A stretch of DNA of 64,000 nt from an uncultured Shimia sp. Lineage in GTDB: Bacteria > Pseudomonadota > Alphaproteobacteria > Rhodobacterales > Rhodobacteraceae. The stretch spans positions 496,001-560,000 of the forward strand of contig NZ_CANLRL010000002.1 of the NCBI RefSeq assembly GCF_947493595.1, given 5' to 3'. The stretch's first letter is position 1, and each line of letters begins with the position of its first letter. Below the pieces are notes generated by a model. The model did no database searches, had not been told where the DNA came from, and was given only the letters and a program-made list of their open reading frames with translations. The position numbers and the translations under genes are program-made. This document shows positions 27,901-35,937 of the stretch, in pieces.

Positions 27901-29369
27901 CTCCACAGAATATTCCCGTGCATTCCCCCGCCGTCCCCGCCCCTGAAGCCTTTACAGATGCCAAAGCCGCTGTGGCGCGTTTGGAAGAGCTGTATCATCT
28001 CTCAACAACTTACCTGAGTGACCAGTTCCGGCGCGCCCTGCGCAAAGGTCCGGACGGGCATCGCATTCGCGCATTTTATCCGGAGATCCGAATCACCACG
28101 ACCAGCTTTGCGCAGATCGACAGCCGGTTGAGTTTTGGCCATGTGGCGGAGCCCGGTGTGCATGCCACCACGGTCACGCGGCCAGATTTGTTTCGCCATT
28201 ACCTCGAACAGCAGATTGCGCTCTTGCTGGAAAACCACGGCGTGCCGGTGGTTGTAGGGCCGTCCACAACGCCAATTCCGGTGCATTTTGCGGTGGCCGC
28301 GCAAACCGATATGACCGTGCCACAAGAAGGGGCGGCGGATTTCACTCTGCGGGACATCTTTGATGTGCCGGACCTGTCGACCACCAATGATGACATTGTG
28401 AATGGCACCGCAGAGATCAACGGGGTGGCGCCGCTCGCGCCGTTCTCAGCGCAGCGGGTGGATTACTCTCTGGCGCGGTTGAGCCATTATACCGCCACTG
28501 ATCCGGAGCATTTCCAGAACCACGTGTTGTTCACCAACTACCAGTTCTATGTGACTGAGTTCGAAGCTTATGCGCGGCAGATGCTGGATGATCCTAAGTC
28601 GGGCTACACCAGCTTTGTCAGCACCGGAAACGTCGAGATATCCGACGCTGAAACGCCTATTGCACCGGTAGACAAGCAGCCGCAGATGCCGACCTATCAC
28701 CTGAAACGCGAAGATGGCTCTGGCATCACGCTGGTGAATATCGGGGTTGGGCCGTCCAATGCCAAAACCGCCACCGACCATATTGCGGTGTTGCGGCCCC
28801 ATGCCTGGATCATGGTGGGGCATTGCGCAGGTCTGCGGAACTCGCAAAGCCTTGGGGATTTTGTGCTGGCGCATGCCTATCTGCGAGAAGATCACGTGCT
28901 GGATGATGACCTGCCGGTATGGGTGCCGATTCCGGCGCTCGCGGAGGTGCAGACCTCGATGGAGAGTGCGGTGGCGGAGGTGACCAAGCTGTCAGGCTTT
29001 GAGCTGAAGCGTGTGATGCGGACCGGCACGGTGGCGACGATTGATAACCGGAACTGGGAATTGCGCGAGCACACCGGCCCGGTGCAGCGACTGAGCCAGT
29101 CGCGGGCCATCGCATTGGATATGGAGAGCGCGACGATTGCGGCTAATGGATATCGATTCCGGGTGCCTTACGGCACGTTGCTTTGTGTCAGCGATAAGCC
29201 ACTTCATGGGGAATTAAAGCTTCCCGGCATGGCGTCAGACTTCTATAAGACACAGGTCGCGCGGCATTTGCTGATTGGCATTCGCGCTATGGAAAGCTTG
29301 CGCGAAATGCCTCTTGAAAGGCTTCATTCGCGGAAATTGCGCTCATTTGATGAGACTGCCTTCCTCTGA
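27897..29369 (+). CDS. amn: AMP nucleosidase
   Basis: This 490-residue protein matches Amn, which hydrolyses AMP to adenine and ribose-5-phosphate. The N-terminal part (RIRAFYPEIRITTTS, VGPSTTPIPVHFA) is the Amn-specific regulatory domain, and the C-terminal half has the nucleoside-phosphorylase fold with MVGHCAGLRNSQSLGDFV and the ribose-binding IALDMESATIAANGYRFRVPYGTLLCVSDKPLHGE. The ade-amn overlap defines an AMP salvage or catabolic operon that bypasses AMP deaminase. Confidence 0.95.
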   Translation: MTPQNIPVHSPAVPAPEAFTDAKAAVARLEELYHLSTTYLSDQFRRALRKGPDGHRIRAFYPEIRITTTSFAQIDSRLSFGHVAEPGVHATTVTRPDLFRHYLEQQIALLLENHGVPVVVGPSTTPIPVHFAVAAQTDMTVPQEGAADFTLRDIFDVPDLSTTNDDIVNGTAEINGVAPLAPFSAQRVDYSLARLSHYTATDPEHFQNHVLFTNYQFYVTEFEAYARQMLDDPKSGYTSFVSTGNVEISDAETPIAPVDKQPQMPTYHLKREDGSGITLVNIGVGPSNAKTATDHIAVLRPHAWIMVGHCAGLRNSQSLGDFVLAHAYLREDHVLDDDLPVWVPIPALAEVQTSMESAVAEVTKLSGFELKRVMRTGTVATIDNRNWELREHTGPVQRLSQSRAIALDMESATIAANGYRFRVPYGTLLCVSDKPLHGELKLPGMASDFYKTQVARHLLIGIRAMESLREMPLERLHSRKLRSFDETAFL

Positions 29370-29415
29370 CCCTACGGAAATCTGTGGAAAACCCTTAAAA
29401 ACACCGTTTTTTGGC

Positions 29416-29431
29416 ACACAATTTATTGTGT
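29416..29431. promoter_or_regulatory. Palindrome upstream of the HU-like gene
   Basis: ACACAA-TTTA-TTGTGT is a perfect 6-4-6 inverted repeat, 71 bp before the HU-like start, in an AT-rich patch unlike the surrounding DNA. It may be an operator or part of a promoter. No regulator can be assigned. Confidence 0.35.
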
Positions 29432-29501
29432 TCACCCACAACATCCCGTTAAATGCCGGGCGTGAGGCCCTACTAATCGGGCAGACTAATGGAGACCTGA
29501 A

Positions 29502-29789
29502 ATGGCAAAACCGATGACCAAGACCCAACTCGTTGCCGCTCTGGCCGAAGAAATGGGCTCTGACAAGAAATCCGCAGGCGCAGCTCTGGAAGCCGTTTGC
29601 GCGTTGATCACCCGCGAAGTATCCGCTGGTGGTGCAGTGACCCTGCCAGGTGTTGGCAAAATTTACTGCCGCGAGCGCCCTGAGCGCATGGTGCGCAACC
29701 CAGCAACTGGCGAGCAGATCAAGAAAGACGCGGACAAGGTTGTGAAAATGACCATCGCCAAAGCGCTGAAAGACAGCGTGAACGGCTGA
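29502..29789 (+). CDS. HU-family histone-like DNA-binding protein
   Basis: The 95-residue protein has the HU/IHF fold: an N-terminal helix pair (MTKTQLVAALAEEMGSDKKSA), the FG/LPGVGK turn (VTLPGVGKIYCRERPERM) and the DNA-clamping arm with RNPATGEQI. It condenses and bends DNA as a dimer. The arm is as expected, but the usual F-G-F turn is replaced by LPGVGKIYC with a rare cysteine, so it is not the main hupB-type sequence. It is monocistronic with its own strong terminator. An AGACCTG site precedes the ATG. Confidence 0.88.
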   Translation: MAKPMTKTQLVAALAEEMGSDKKSAGAALEAVCALITREVSAGGAVTLPGVGKIYCRERPERMVRNPATGEQIKKDADKVVKMTIAKALKDSVNG

Positions 29790-29811
29790 TCACGTTGATC
29801 ATTGTTTACGG

Positions 29812-29845
29812 AAAGGGTCGCTCGGTTGAGCGACCCTTTTTTTTT
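29812..29845 (+). terminator. Rho-independent terminator of the HU-like gene
   Basis: GGGTCGCTC (29815-29823) pairs perfectly with GAGCGACCC (29828-29836) around GGTT, extended by AAA/TTT pairs and followed by nine Ts. The T-run overlaps the stop codon of cysK on the other strand, and the AAA on the left makes it potentially bidirectional. Confidence 0.92.
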
Positions 29846-30908
29846 AAAGCTGCGCGCTGGGCGTGGAATGGGAAATGGTGATCTCTTCATCCGACATGCC
29901 CTCAGCAATACCGTCAAACAGGGGCGTAGAAAGATAGCGTTCACCGGTGTCTGGCAACATCACAAGGATGTTGGACCCTTCAGGGGCCGTCTGTGCAACC
30001 TCAATGGCTGCGGCCAAAGTGGCGCCAGCCGAGATGCCTACCAGAATGCCTTCCTCGGACGCGAGGCGCTGCGACCATTGGATGCCATCCGGTCCCGGTG
30101 TTTTGATCAGCTGATCGTAGCCGTTTTTGTCCAGCGCTTCTTGTAGCACCCAAGGGATGAAGTCCGGGGTCCAGCCTTGGATCGGATGGGGTTCAAACGC
30201 CGGGTGGCTTTCGGTGGCCTGATTGGCGGCGTCGCGGGTGTTGATGTAGCCAGAGTCCACGAGCGCCGCGTTGGCCGGTTCCGACAGGATGATCTTGGTA
30301 TCCGGGCTTTCGCGGCGCAAGACACGTGACACGCCAGAGACCGTACCGCCGGTGCCGTAGCCGGTGACCCAGTAATCCAGCGAGGTGCCTGCAAAATCGC
30401 TCAGGATTTCGCGGGCTGTGGTGTTTTCGTGCATGTCAGCGTTGTCGGCGGTTTCAAACTGGCTGGCGAGGAACCAATCGTTTTGCTCGGCCAGTTCCTG
30501 TGCCTTCTTATACATGCCAAAGCCTTTTTGGGCTTTGGGTGTGAGCACAACCTTGGCCCCCAGAAAACGCATCAGGCGGCGACGCTCCACGGAGAAAGCC
30601 TCCGACATGGTGATGACCAGTGGATAGCCTTTGGCGGCGCAGACCATGGCAAGGCCAATGCCGGTGTTACCGGAGGTGGCCTCAACCACGGTTTGGCCGG
30701 GTTTTAGACGGCCGTCTTTCTCCGCGGCCTCAATGATGTTGAGTGCCAGACGGTCTTTGACGGAGCCAGCCGGATTGGCAGCCTCGAATTTCACAAACAT
30801 GTTCACATGTTTGGGCGCAATCCGATTGAGGCGGACAACCGGGGTATCCCCAACCGTATCCAGAATGCTGTCGTAGCGGCGGCCACGACCTTGAGTTTGG
30901 CGGGGCAT
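29844..30908 (-). CDS. cysK: Cysteine synthase A (O-acetylserine sulfhydrylase)
   Basis: This 354-residue PLP fold-type II enzyme has the lysine motif PAGSVKDRLAL (about residues 46-56), the substrate loop EATSGNTGIGLAM and the phosphate-binding GTGGTVSG. It makes cysteine from O-acetylserine and sulfide. It is about 30-40 residues longer than E. coli CysK, with an N-terminal extension (MPRQTQGRGRRYDSILDTVG) and a C-terminal tail. AAGGAGG precedes the ATG at 30908. Its 3' end abuts the HU terminator. Confidence 0.93.
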   Translation of the reverse strand: MPRQTQGRGRRYDSILDTVGDTPVVRLNRIAPKHVNMFVKFEAANPAGSVKDRLALNIIEAAEKDGRLKPGQTVVEATSGNTGIGLAMVCAAKGYPLVITMSEAFSVERRRLMRFLGAKVVLTPKAQKGFGMYKKAQELAEQNDWFLASQFETADNADMHENTTAREILSDFAGTSLDYWVTGYGTGGTVSGVSRVLRRESPDTKIILSEPANAALVDSGYINTRDAANQATESHPAFEPHPIQGWTPDFIPWVLQEALDKNGYDQLIKTPGPDGIQWSQRLASEEGILVGISAGATLAAAIEVAQTAPEGSNILVMLPDTGERYLSTPLFDGIAEGMSDEEITISHSTPSAQL

Positions 30909-31064
30909 AAGCGCCTCCTTTTGTGCGTAGTTTCAGACTCCAAGCTAAGAGGCGAATTTGGAAATTAGTAGGTCTGTGATTGCCGCAGATGGAAATAAGG
31001 ACGGCACGCATTGGGCCCCGCTGAAGGCGTGATTTCGTTTTGATTTGTGTGCAACGTGGCAAAC

Positions 31065-31092
31065 AAAAAGGCCGCAGCACGGGGCTGCGGCC
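31065..31092 (-). terminator. Rho-independent terminator of the TRAP binding-protein gene
   Basis: GGCCGCAGC (31070-31078) pairs perfectly with GCTGCGGCC (31084-31092) over a five-base loop. On the minus strand the stem is followed by TTTTT (31065-31069). It is 24 nt past the stop of the TRAP gene. Confidence 0.88.
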
Positions 31093-31115
31093 AATCTTGT
31101 TCGCGTTGGTCAGAG

Positions 31116-32159
31116 TTACATGTTGTTCTTTTTGTACTCTTCCATCAGGGCCTTGGCTTCGTCGATCATTGCCTGACCGTCGAGGCCGCGCTTGTCCATG
31201 TCGGCAATCCAAGTGGTGTAGATTGGCTGCACAACTTCGGCCCACTTGGCGGCGTCTTCAGCGGAAACAGTCACGATGTTGTTGCCGCGTGCCACTGCTT
31301 TGTCACGCGCTGGTGCGTCCATGTCTTGCATCACACCGCCGGCAAAGATCGAGAATTCCACGCCGGAGTTCTTGTCCATCACCGCTTTCAGATCGTCTGG
31401 CATCGACTCATAACGGTCTTTGTTCATCGCCAGAACAAAAGTCAGCGTGTACAGCGCGTTGCCTTCAAATTCGGTATGGTTGCCCACAAGCTCAGGGACT
31501 TTCAGTGCGGCGGTCACTTCCCATGGGATGGTGGTGCCATCGATCACACCTTTGGACAGGGCTTCTGGCACAGCTGGCACCGGCATGCCGATGGGCGAGG
31601 CACCGGTCAGTTTCAGCAGCTCGTTCACCAAGCGAGAGCCGCCGCGAATTTTCATGCCCTTAAGGTCGTCAGGTGAAGAGACCGCTGCGTTGGTGTGGAA
31701 CATGCCAGGACCGTGCACCCAGGTGCCAAAGATCTTCAGGTTCTTAAACTCAGTGTCCTTCATGTGCGCGTCAAACATCTTGGCATAGGCATAAGAGCCC
31801 GCGCGTGCATCTTCGACCATGAAGGGCAATTCAAACACTTCGGTGGACGGGTAGCGGCCTGGGGTGTAGCCGACCACGGTCCAGACGATGTCGGCAACAC
31901 CGTCGATGGCCTGGTCCATCAGCTCTGGTGGCTTACCGCCCAAGGACATGGCAGCATAGCGCTCGATCTTGATGCGGCCTTCGCTGTCTTTCTCAATCGC
32001 ATCCGCCCAGACGTCCAAAATCAGCTTTGGCACATTGGCCTGCGGCGGCAGGAACTGGTGCATCCGCAGGGTCACGTCTTGTGCAAACGCAGTTGTGGCT
32101 GTGATCGCCATGGTGGCCCCGGCGGCCAGTAATTTGGTAATAGGGTTGCGCAGGGTCAT
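31116..32159 (-). CDS. TRAP transporter solute-binding protein (DctP family)
   Basis: This 347-residue periplasmic protein has a Sec signal peptide (about residues 1-27, cleaved after AFA) and the DctP fold, including the conserved arginine region MKIRGGSRLVNELLKLTG with the substrate carboxylate-binding Arg. TRAP systems import dicarboxylates, 2-oxo acids, ectoine and similar acids. No DctQ or DctM membrane subunit lies on either side; it has its own ribosome site and terminator. It must work with membrane genes elsewhere or act as a sensor. Confidence 0.9.
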   Translation of the reverse strand: MTLRNPITKLLAAGATMAITATTAFAQDVTLRMHQFLPPQANVPKLILDVWADAIEKDSEGRIKIERYAAMSLGGKPPELMDQAIDGVADIVWTVVGYTPGRYPSTEVFELPFMVEDARAGSYAYAKMFDAHMKDTEFKNLKIFGTWVHGPGMFHTNAAVSSPDDLKGMKIRGGSRLVNELLKLTGASPIGMPVPAVPEALSKGVIDGTTIPWEVTAALKVPELVGNHTEFEGNALYTLTFVLAMNKDRYESMPDDLKAVMDKNSGVEFSIFAGGVMQDMDAPARDKAVARGNNIVTVSAEDAAKWAEVVQPIYTTWIADMDKRGLDGQAMIDEAKALMEEYKKNNM

Positions 32160-32493
32160 GTTGGTCCTCCCAATTGGTCTTTTCTCCCGATTGGGGAGAG
32201 TGTTGTTGAAGCAAGACGTTCTGCCAAGGGAAATTTGACCAGTTGGACATGTTTCTTTGTTGTGGGCGAATTACCTGCCTAAAACGCTTGGGACAAAATG
32301 ACATTTGGGGGCGTGGTTGAGTGGACAATTTGCGCCAATTCGGGCGGCTACGTTAAGGTGATTTGGGAAAGTGTCGTCGGCCACTTGCTTCAGCGGCGAA
32401 ATGGCACAATGACAACAGATGAGCCTGCCACGGGGATGGCATGCTCCGGCCGCCGGGAGGGCAGGCCGCAAGGAGGGGCACCAGAGCGGTTGC
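32160..32493. promoter_or_regulatory. Divergent control region with structured tupBCA leader
   Basis: This 334-bp gap separates the TRAP gene from tupB. Close to the TRAP start is an ATTGGGGAG/CCAATTGG-rich stretch. TGGACAATTTG at 32322-32332 resembles the half-site of the palindrome upstream of the main formate dehydrogenase operon (40156). The last 70 nt can fold: TGCCA/TGGCA hairpin (32426-32441), then an 8-bp helix CGGCCGCC/GGC-A-GGCCG with a GGGAG loop (32447-32468). CTCC at 32444-32447 can pair with GGAG at 32472-32475, which could mask a ribosome site. A metal- or cofactor-sensing leader is possible but unproven. Confidence 0.4.
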
Positions 32494-33198
32494 ATGAATG
32501 AATTACTGGCAGGTCTGCTAGAAGCGGGCCGATTAATCGTCACTTTTGACGCGGACCTGATTGAGATTTCGCTGCGCTCGTTGCAGGTTACACTGACCGC
32601 TGTGGCGATCGCCTCGGCGATTGGATTGCCTCTGGGTTGTTGGTTGGCGGTGCGTCGGTTCCGTTTCCGCCGGTTTGTGATTGCAACCTTGAACGCGTTG
32701 ATGGGGCTGCCGCCGGTTGTGGTGGGTTTGATTGTCTATCTGCTGCTGTCGCGGGCTGGGCCGTTTGGGGTGTTTGGACTGTTGTTCACCCCCACAGCGA
32801 TGATCATTGCGCAGGTGATCATTTTGACCCCGTTGATCGCCTCGATTGCCCATCAGGCCATTCGAGAGTTGTGGGCGCAGTACCACGATCTTTTGATTTC
32901 CATGAACACCACGCGCTGGCAGCGCATTGCCACGCTCTTATGGGATGGACGTCGGGCGCTTTTGACGGCGTCGCTGGCCGGGTTTGGCCGCGGCATTGGC
33001 GAAGTTGGCGCGATCATGATTGTGGGCGGTAATATCGACAATGCGACGCGCGTTTTGACAACGGCGATTTCGCTGGAGACCGGCAAGGGCAACTTCTCAC
33101 TCGCACTTGCCTTGGGCTTTGTGCTGATTGGCTTGGCGGTGGTGGTGAACCTGTTGATCCACACCTTGTCGCGCACGGAGGTGAGTGGCCGATGGTGA
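32494..33198 (+). CDS. tupB: Tungstate ABC transporter permease TupB
   Basis: The 234-residue inner-membrane protein has five to six helices and the ABC-permease EAA-like loop VGAIMIVGGNIDNATRVLTTAIS (in two parts around residues 160-182). The sequence type GLPPVVVGLIVYLLLSRAGPFG is the TupB/WtpB style. It forms the channel for tungstate import with TupC and TupA, encoded directly downstream. The ATG at 32494 is the first start that fits; the nearest AGGAGG is 17 nt upstream, so initiation may use a weaker site or be regulated. Confidence 0.88.
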   Translation: MNELLAGLLEAGRLIVTFDADLIEISLRSLQVTLTAVAIASAIGLPLGCWLAVRRFRFRRFVIATLNALMGLPPVVVGLIVYLLLSRAGPFGVFGLLFTPTAMIIAQVIILTPLIASIAHQAIRELWAQYHDLLISMNTTRWQRIATLLWDGRRALLTASLAGFGRGIGEVGAIMIVGGNIDNATRVLTTAISLETGKGNFSLALALGFVLIGLAVVVNLLIHTLSRTEVSGRW

Positions 33199-33911
33199 CC
33201 TCTATTCTGCCTCTGACGGTAACTGATGCGGTTGTGCGCCGACGCGGCAAGACTTTGTTGGGGCCGATAAGCACCACGGTGAGTGACAGCGGCCTGTCGA
33301 TTGTGATGGGGCCCAATGGGGCCGGGAAAACCACGTTGTTGCGCCTGTTGCATGGCATGGAACGGGTGTCCGGTGGGGGATCGCTTCAGTGGCAAATCCC
33401 CGAAGAAGATGCCCGCGCGCTTCAAGCCTTTGTGTTTCAGGCTCCGATCATGATGCGGCGCACGGCGCTGGACAATGTGGCTTACCCGCTGATGACTCAT
33501 GGGGTGTCCAAGAAGGATGCTCGGGCCCGTGCGGTGGAGTGGCTGGAGCGTGTTGGCTTGGCGGACAGCGCTCAAAAGCAGGCCACGGTGCTGTCTGGCG
33601 GAGAGCGTCAGAAGCTGGCACTGGCGCGGGCCTTGATCCGCAAACCTGAAATTCTGTTCCTTGATGAGCCCTGCGCCAATTTGGATGGCCGGGCGACGCG
33701 GGAATTTGAGGCGCTGCTGATGCAGGCGTTCAAAGAGGGAACACGCGTGGTGATGTCCACGCACGACATTGGTCAGGCACGGCGGCTGGCGGAGGATGTT
33801 TGGTTCATCCACCACGGTCACATTCTGGAGCAGACACCTGCGGAAGAATTCTTTGCCTCACCCAAAACAAGTGAAGCGCGCGCATTTATAAATGGAGACA
33901 TAGTCGAATGA
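33192..33911 (+). CDS. tupC: Tungstate ABC transporter ATPase TupC
   Basis: This 239-residue ABC ATPase has Walker A MGPNGAGKTTLL (about residues 39-50), a Q-loop in AFVFQAPIMMRR, the signature LSGGERQKLALARAL and Walker B EILFLDEPCANLDG, plus the switch histidine in MSTHDIGQA. It powers tungstate uptake. It overlaps tupB by 7 nt and tupA by 4 nt. No molybdate-responsive TOBE domain is present, which differs from ModC. Confidence 0.9.
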   Translation: MVTSILPLTVTDAVVRRRGKTLLGPISTTVSDSGLSIVMGPNGAGKTTLLRLLHGMERVSGGGSLQWQIPEEDARALQAFVFQAPIMMRRTALDNVAYPLMTHGVSKKDARARAVEWLERVGLADSAQKQATVLSGGERQKLALARALIRKPEILFLDEPCANLDGRATREFEALLMQAFKEGTRVVMSTHDIGQARRLAEDVWFIHHGHILEQTPAEEFFASPKTSEARAFINGDIVE

Positions 33912-34717
33912 AGTTTGGTACAACGCTTGCCGCAGTGGCCTTGGTATTCAGTGGCGTTATGGCAACCGCAGACACCATGAAAATGGCGGTCACAACCTCT
34001 TTCCACAACTCGGGACTGTCTGACGTCCTGTTGCCGGAAATCCAGAAAGATCTGGGTCTGGAAGTGCAGCTTTTGGTCGTGGGCACCGGTCAGGCCCTGC
34101 GTTTGGGTGAGGCTGGTGATGTGGATGCGATCCTGGTGCATTCCAAAAAAGCGGAAGAAGCGTTTGTTGCGGGTGGGTATGGCACGCACCGTCGTGAGAT
34201 CATGTACAACGATTTTGTGTTGATTGGCCCCAATGCCGATCCTGCAAAAATCGCTGAGTCCGAAACCGTGGTGCAGGCGCTGTCCGCGATTTCCGAAACC
34301 AAGGCTGCGTTTGTGAGCCGCGGTGACGACAGCGGCACCCACAAGAAAGAGCTCTCTCTCTGGGCAGAGGCCGGTGTGGATGCGGCTGCCCGCTCTGTGG
34401 ATTGGTACAAGGAAGCCGGTGCCGGCATGGGCGCGTCCCTGAACACCGCGTCCGGCATGAACGGTTACATCATGAGCGACCGTGCAAGCTGGCTCAAGTT
34501 TGGCAACAAAGGGGAACTGGAATTGCTCTATTCCGGCGATCCGGAGCTGTTCAACCAGTACGCCTATATTCCGGTGAACCCGGAGAAGCACGGCCACGTG
34601 CAGGCGGAACTGGCGCAGAAGCTGGAAGCCTGGCTGGTGAGCGACCGCGCCAAAGAGTTGATTGACGGCTACACTTTGAAAGGTGGCCGCCTGTTTATCT
34701 TCAACGCGGAACAATAA
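33908..34717 (+). CDS. tupA: Tungstate-binding periplasmic protein TupA
   Basis: The 269-residue protein has a signal peptide (about residues 1-21) and a mature start MKMAVTTSFHNSGL, carrying the T-T-S oxyanion motif of TupA. The middle has VGTGQALRLGEAGDVDAILVHSK and RGDDSGTHKKEL, also family hallmarks. TupA binds tungstate with very high selectivity over molybdate. The location beside a formate dehydrogenase locus implies that this enzyme prefers tungsten. Gene order tupB-C-A is unusual, since A more often comes first. A truncated relative of this protein is fused to cytochrome c at 37279. Confidence 0.92.
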   Translation: MKFGTTLAAVALVFSGVMATADTMKMAVTTSFHNSGLSDVLLPEIQKDLGLEVQLLVVGTGQALRLGEAGDVDAILVHSKKAEEAFVAGGYGTHRREIMYNDFVLIGPNADPAKIAESETVVQALSAISETKAAFVSRGDDSGTHKKELSLWAEAGVDAAARSVDWYKEAGAGMGASLNTASGMNGYIMSDRASWLKFGNKGELELLYSGDPELFNQYAYIPVNPEKHGHVQAELAQKLEAWLVSDRAKELIDGYTLKGGRLFIFNAEQ

Positions 34718-34725
34718 ACGCGTTG

Positions 34726-34756
34726 GTGCACGTCACTCGTCTGGGGTGACGTGCAC
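34726..34756. terminator. Hairpin between the convergent tupA and DUF6505 genes
   Basis: GTGCACGTCAC (34726-34736) is perfectly complementary to GTGACGTGCAC (34746-34756) with a 9-nt loop. It begins 8 nt after the tupA stop and includes the last codons of the opposing gene. It may act on both transcripts; there is no T-run. Confidence 0.6.
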
Positions 34757-35212
34757 TGCAAATTGCTCCAACTCGGCTTCTGCTGGCGCAATGCTGCGGA
34801 ATTGCTCTTTCACACCGGCGTCGGTGAGTTCCCGAGCCACAGTCAGAAGCGTGTTGGCCTCATGTTCGGCGCAGAGATCCGTCATATGGGCAATCTCCTC
34901 GGCCGCCACCGGACGCGCAGCCTCCAACGAAGGCGCGCCGTAGACTTCCACAAAATGCTGAGCGAGCGCGTCGGTGAGGGCTTCGACCTCTGCCGCCTCG
35001 ATGGTGGTCACGGCCACAAAGGTCACGCGACCAAAGGTCTCCACACCCAGCCAGCCATTGGCAAACGCCTGCCGTGCTTTGCCGGTCAGGTCGGCCTCGG
35101 ACCAGTTGGAAAATTCAAACCCGCCGCTGATCGCCCACTCGCCGGTGCGGGCAGGGTTGAAGTAGACCCGCTGGTCGCTTTCATCAAAATGGATCGCACG
35201 TGCCAAAAGCAT
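34733..35212 (-). CDS. DUF6505-type formate dehydrogenase accessory protein
   Basis: The 159-residue product from the ATG at 35212 starts MLLARAIHFDESDQRVYFNPA. I recognise it only as the small DUF6505-type protein that goes with formate dehydrogenase genes in Rhodobacteraceae. It has no signal peptide or membrane segment and is acidic; the Cys in MTDLCAEHEAN is the only one. Its start overlaps the stop of the ligase-fold gene by 1 nt. Function unknown; an assembly or cofactor-handling role is a guess from context. Confidence 0.6.
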   Translation of the reverse strand: MLLARAIHFDESDQRVYFNPARTGEWAISGGFEFSNWSEADLTGKARQAFANGWLGVETFGRVTFVAVTTIEAAEVEALTDALAQHFVEVYGAPSLEAARPVAAEEIAHMTDLCAEHEANTLLTVARELTDAGVKEQFRSIAPAEAELEQFAVHVTPDE

Positions 35213-35937
35213 CAGCTGTCTCCTTCCAATAGGCGGCTGAGCGGCAGCAGGCGGGTGTCTTCGCCGCTGCGCAGGAGCGCGCCAAAGTGTTCGTCTGTGC
35301 CGACAAAAGTGCCAGCTTCTTGCGTCTCGCCAAGGGACCATTCGACCTCTTCGCCGAGGTTGTGCGCGAGGCCCCGCCATTCAGTGTTGAGTGGCTTGAG
35401 ACCTTCCTCTTCCATCCGGTTGACCCAAACCAACGTGTGTCGCACCCATGCGCCGAGTAGCTCATCGGGGCGCACATCCACACAGCCTTCTTCATAGAGC
35501 GCCGTTTGATTTGGCGTGTCGCCGGGAGTGTCCGCGTTGGCTGGGATCAACGGCAGTTCCAAACCGACCACCAGCCAATCTGGCACAGCGTTGGCGTCTT
35601 GCGTGGCGGCGGCGACACGCATCCGGCCGCAGCGGGCGCCATTGACCAGGATACCGCCGGGCCAATCCAGATGCACGGCCACCTCTGGCGGAGCCAAGGC
35701 GCCAAGCGCGTTCTGAAACCCAATGGCGCAGCTGATCAGCACCGGTAAAGCCTCGGTCAAGGGGACCTCGGGTGCAAAGACAATGGCGGCGCGCAGCTGA
35801 TCTGCGGCAAGGTTGTGAACCACAAGCCCCGCATCGCAGCCCATGATCGCTTGAGTCTTGGCCTTGGCAAAAGGGTCCGCGCTGCCGGTCAGCGCGAGCC
35901 CTTCAAAAAGCGGTGGGAATTGCGGGGCCTCACTCAT
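35212..35937 (-). CDS. Biotin/lipoate-ligase-fold protein (DUF4444) lacking catalytic motifs
   Basis: This 241-residue protein keeps the BirA/LplA fold order: where BirA has the GRGRxG loop this reads AIMGCDAGLVVHN, and where BirA has KWPND this reads HLDWPGGILVNGARCGRM. Both the arginine-rich ATP loop and the catalytic lysine are missing, while the strand pattern is kept. The C-terminal 60 residues form the DUF4444 part. It sits in an operon with Mrp, DUF6494 and DUF6505 between tungstate uptake and formate dehydrogenase genes, so a binding role in cofactor or enzyme maturation is likelier than protein biotinylation. Confidence 0.72.
   Translation of the reverse strand: MSEAPQFPPLFEGLALTGSADPFAKAKTQAIMGCDAGLVVHNLAADQLRAAIVFAPEVPLTEALPVLISCAIGFQNALGALAPPEVAVHLDWPGGILVNGARCGRMRVAAATQDANAVPDWLVVGLELPLIPANADTPGDTPNQTALYEEGCVDVRPDELLGAWVRHTLVWVNRMEEEGLKPLNTEWRGLAHNLGEEVEWSLGETQEAGTFVGTDEHFGALLRSGEDTRLLPLSRLLEGDS

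Noticed and set aside
32340-32493. Assignment of the tupB leader to the Moco riboswitch family
   Set aside because: I could fold it but could not match it to the family's conserved bases, so it is kept only as an unassigned structured leader.
32494-34717. Molybdate (ModABC) transporter
   Set aside because: The binding protein carries the TupA T-T-S motif and lengths; the ATPase lacks a TOBE domain.
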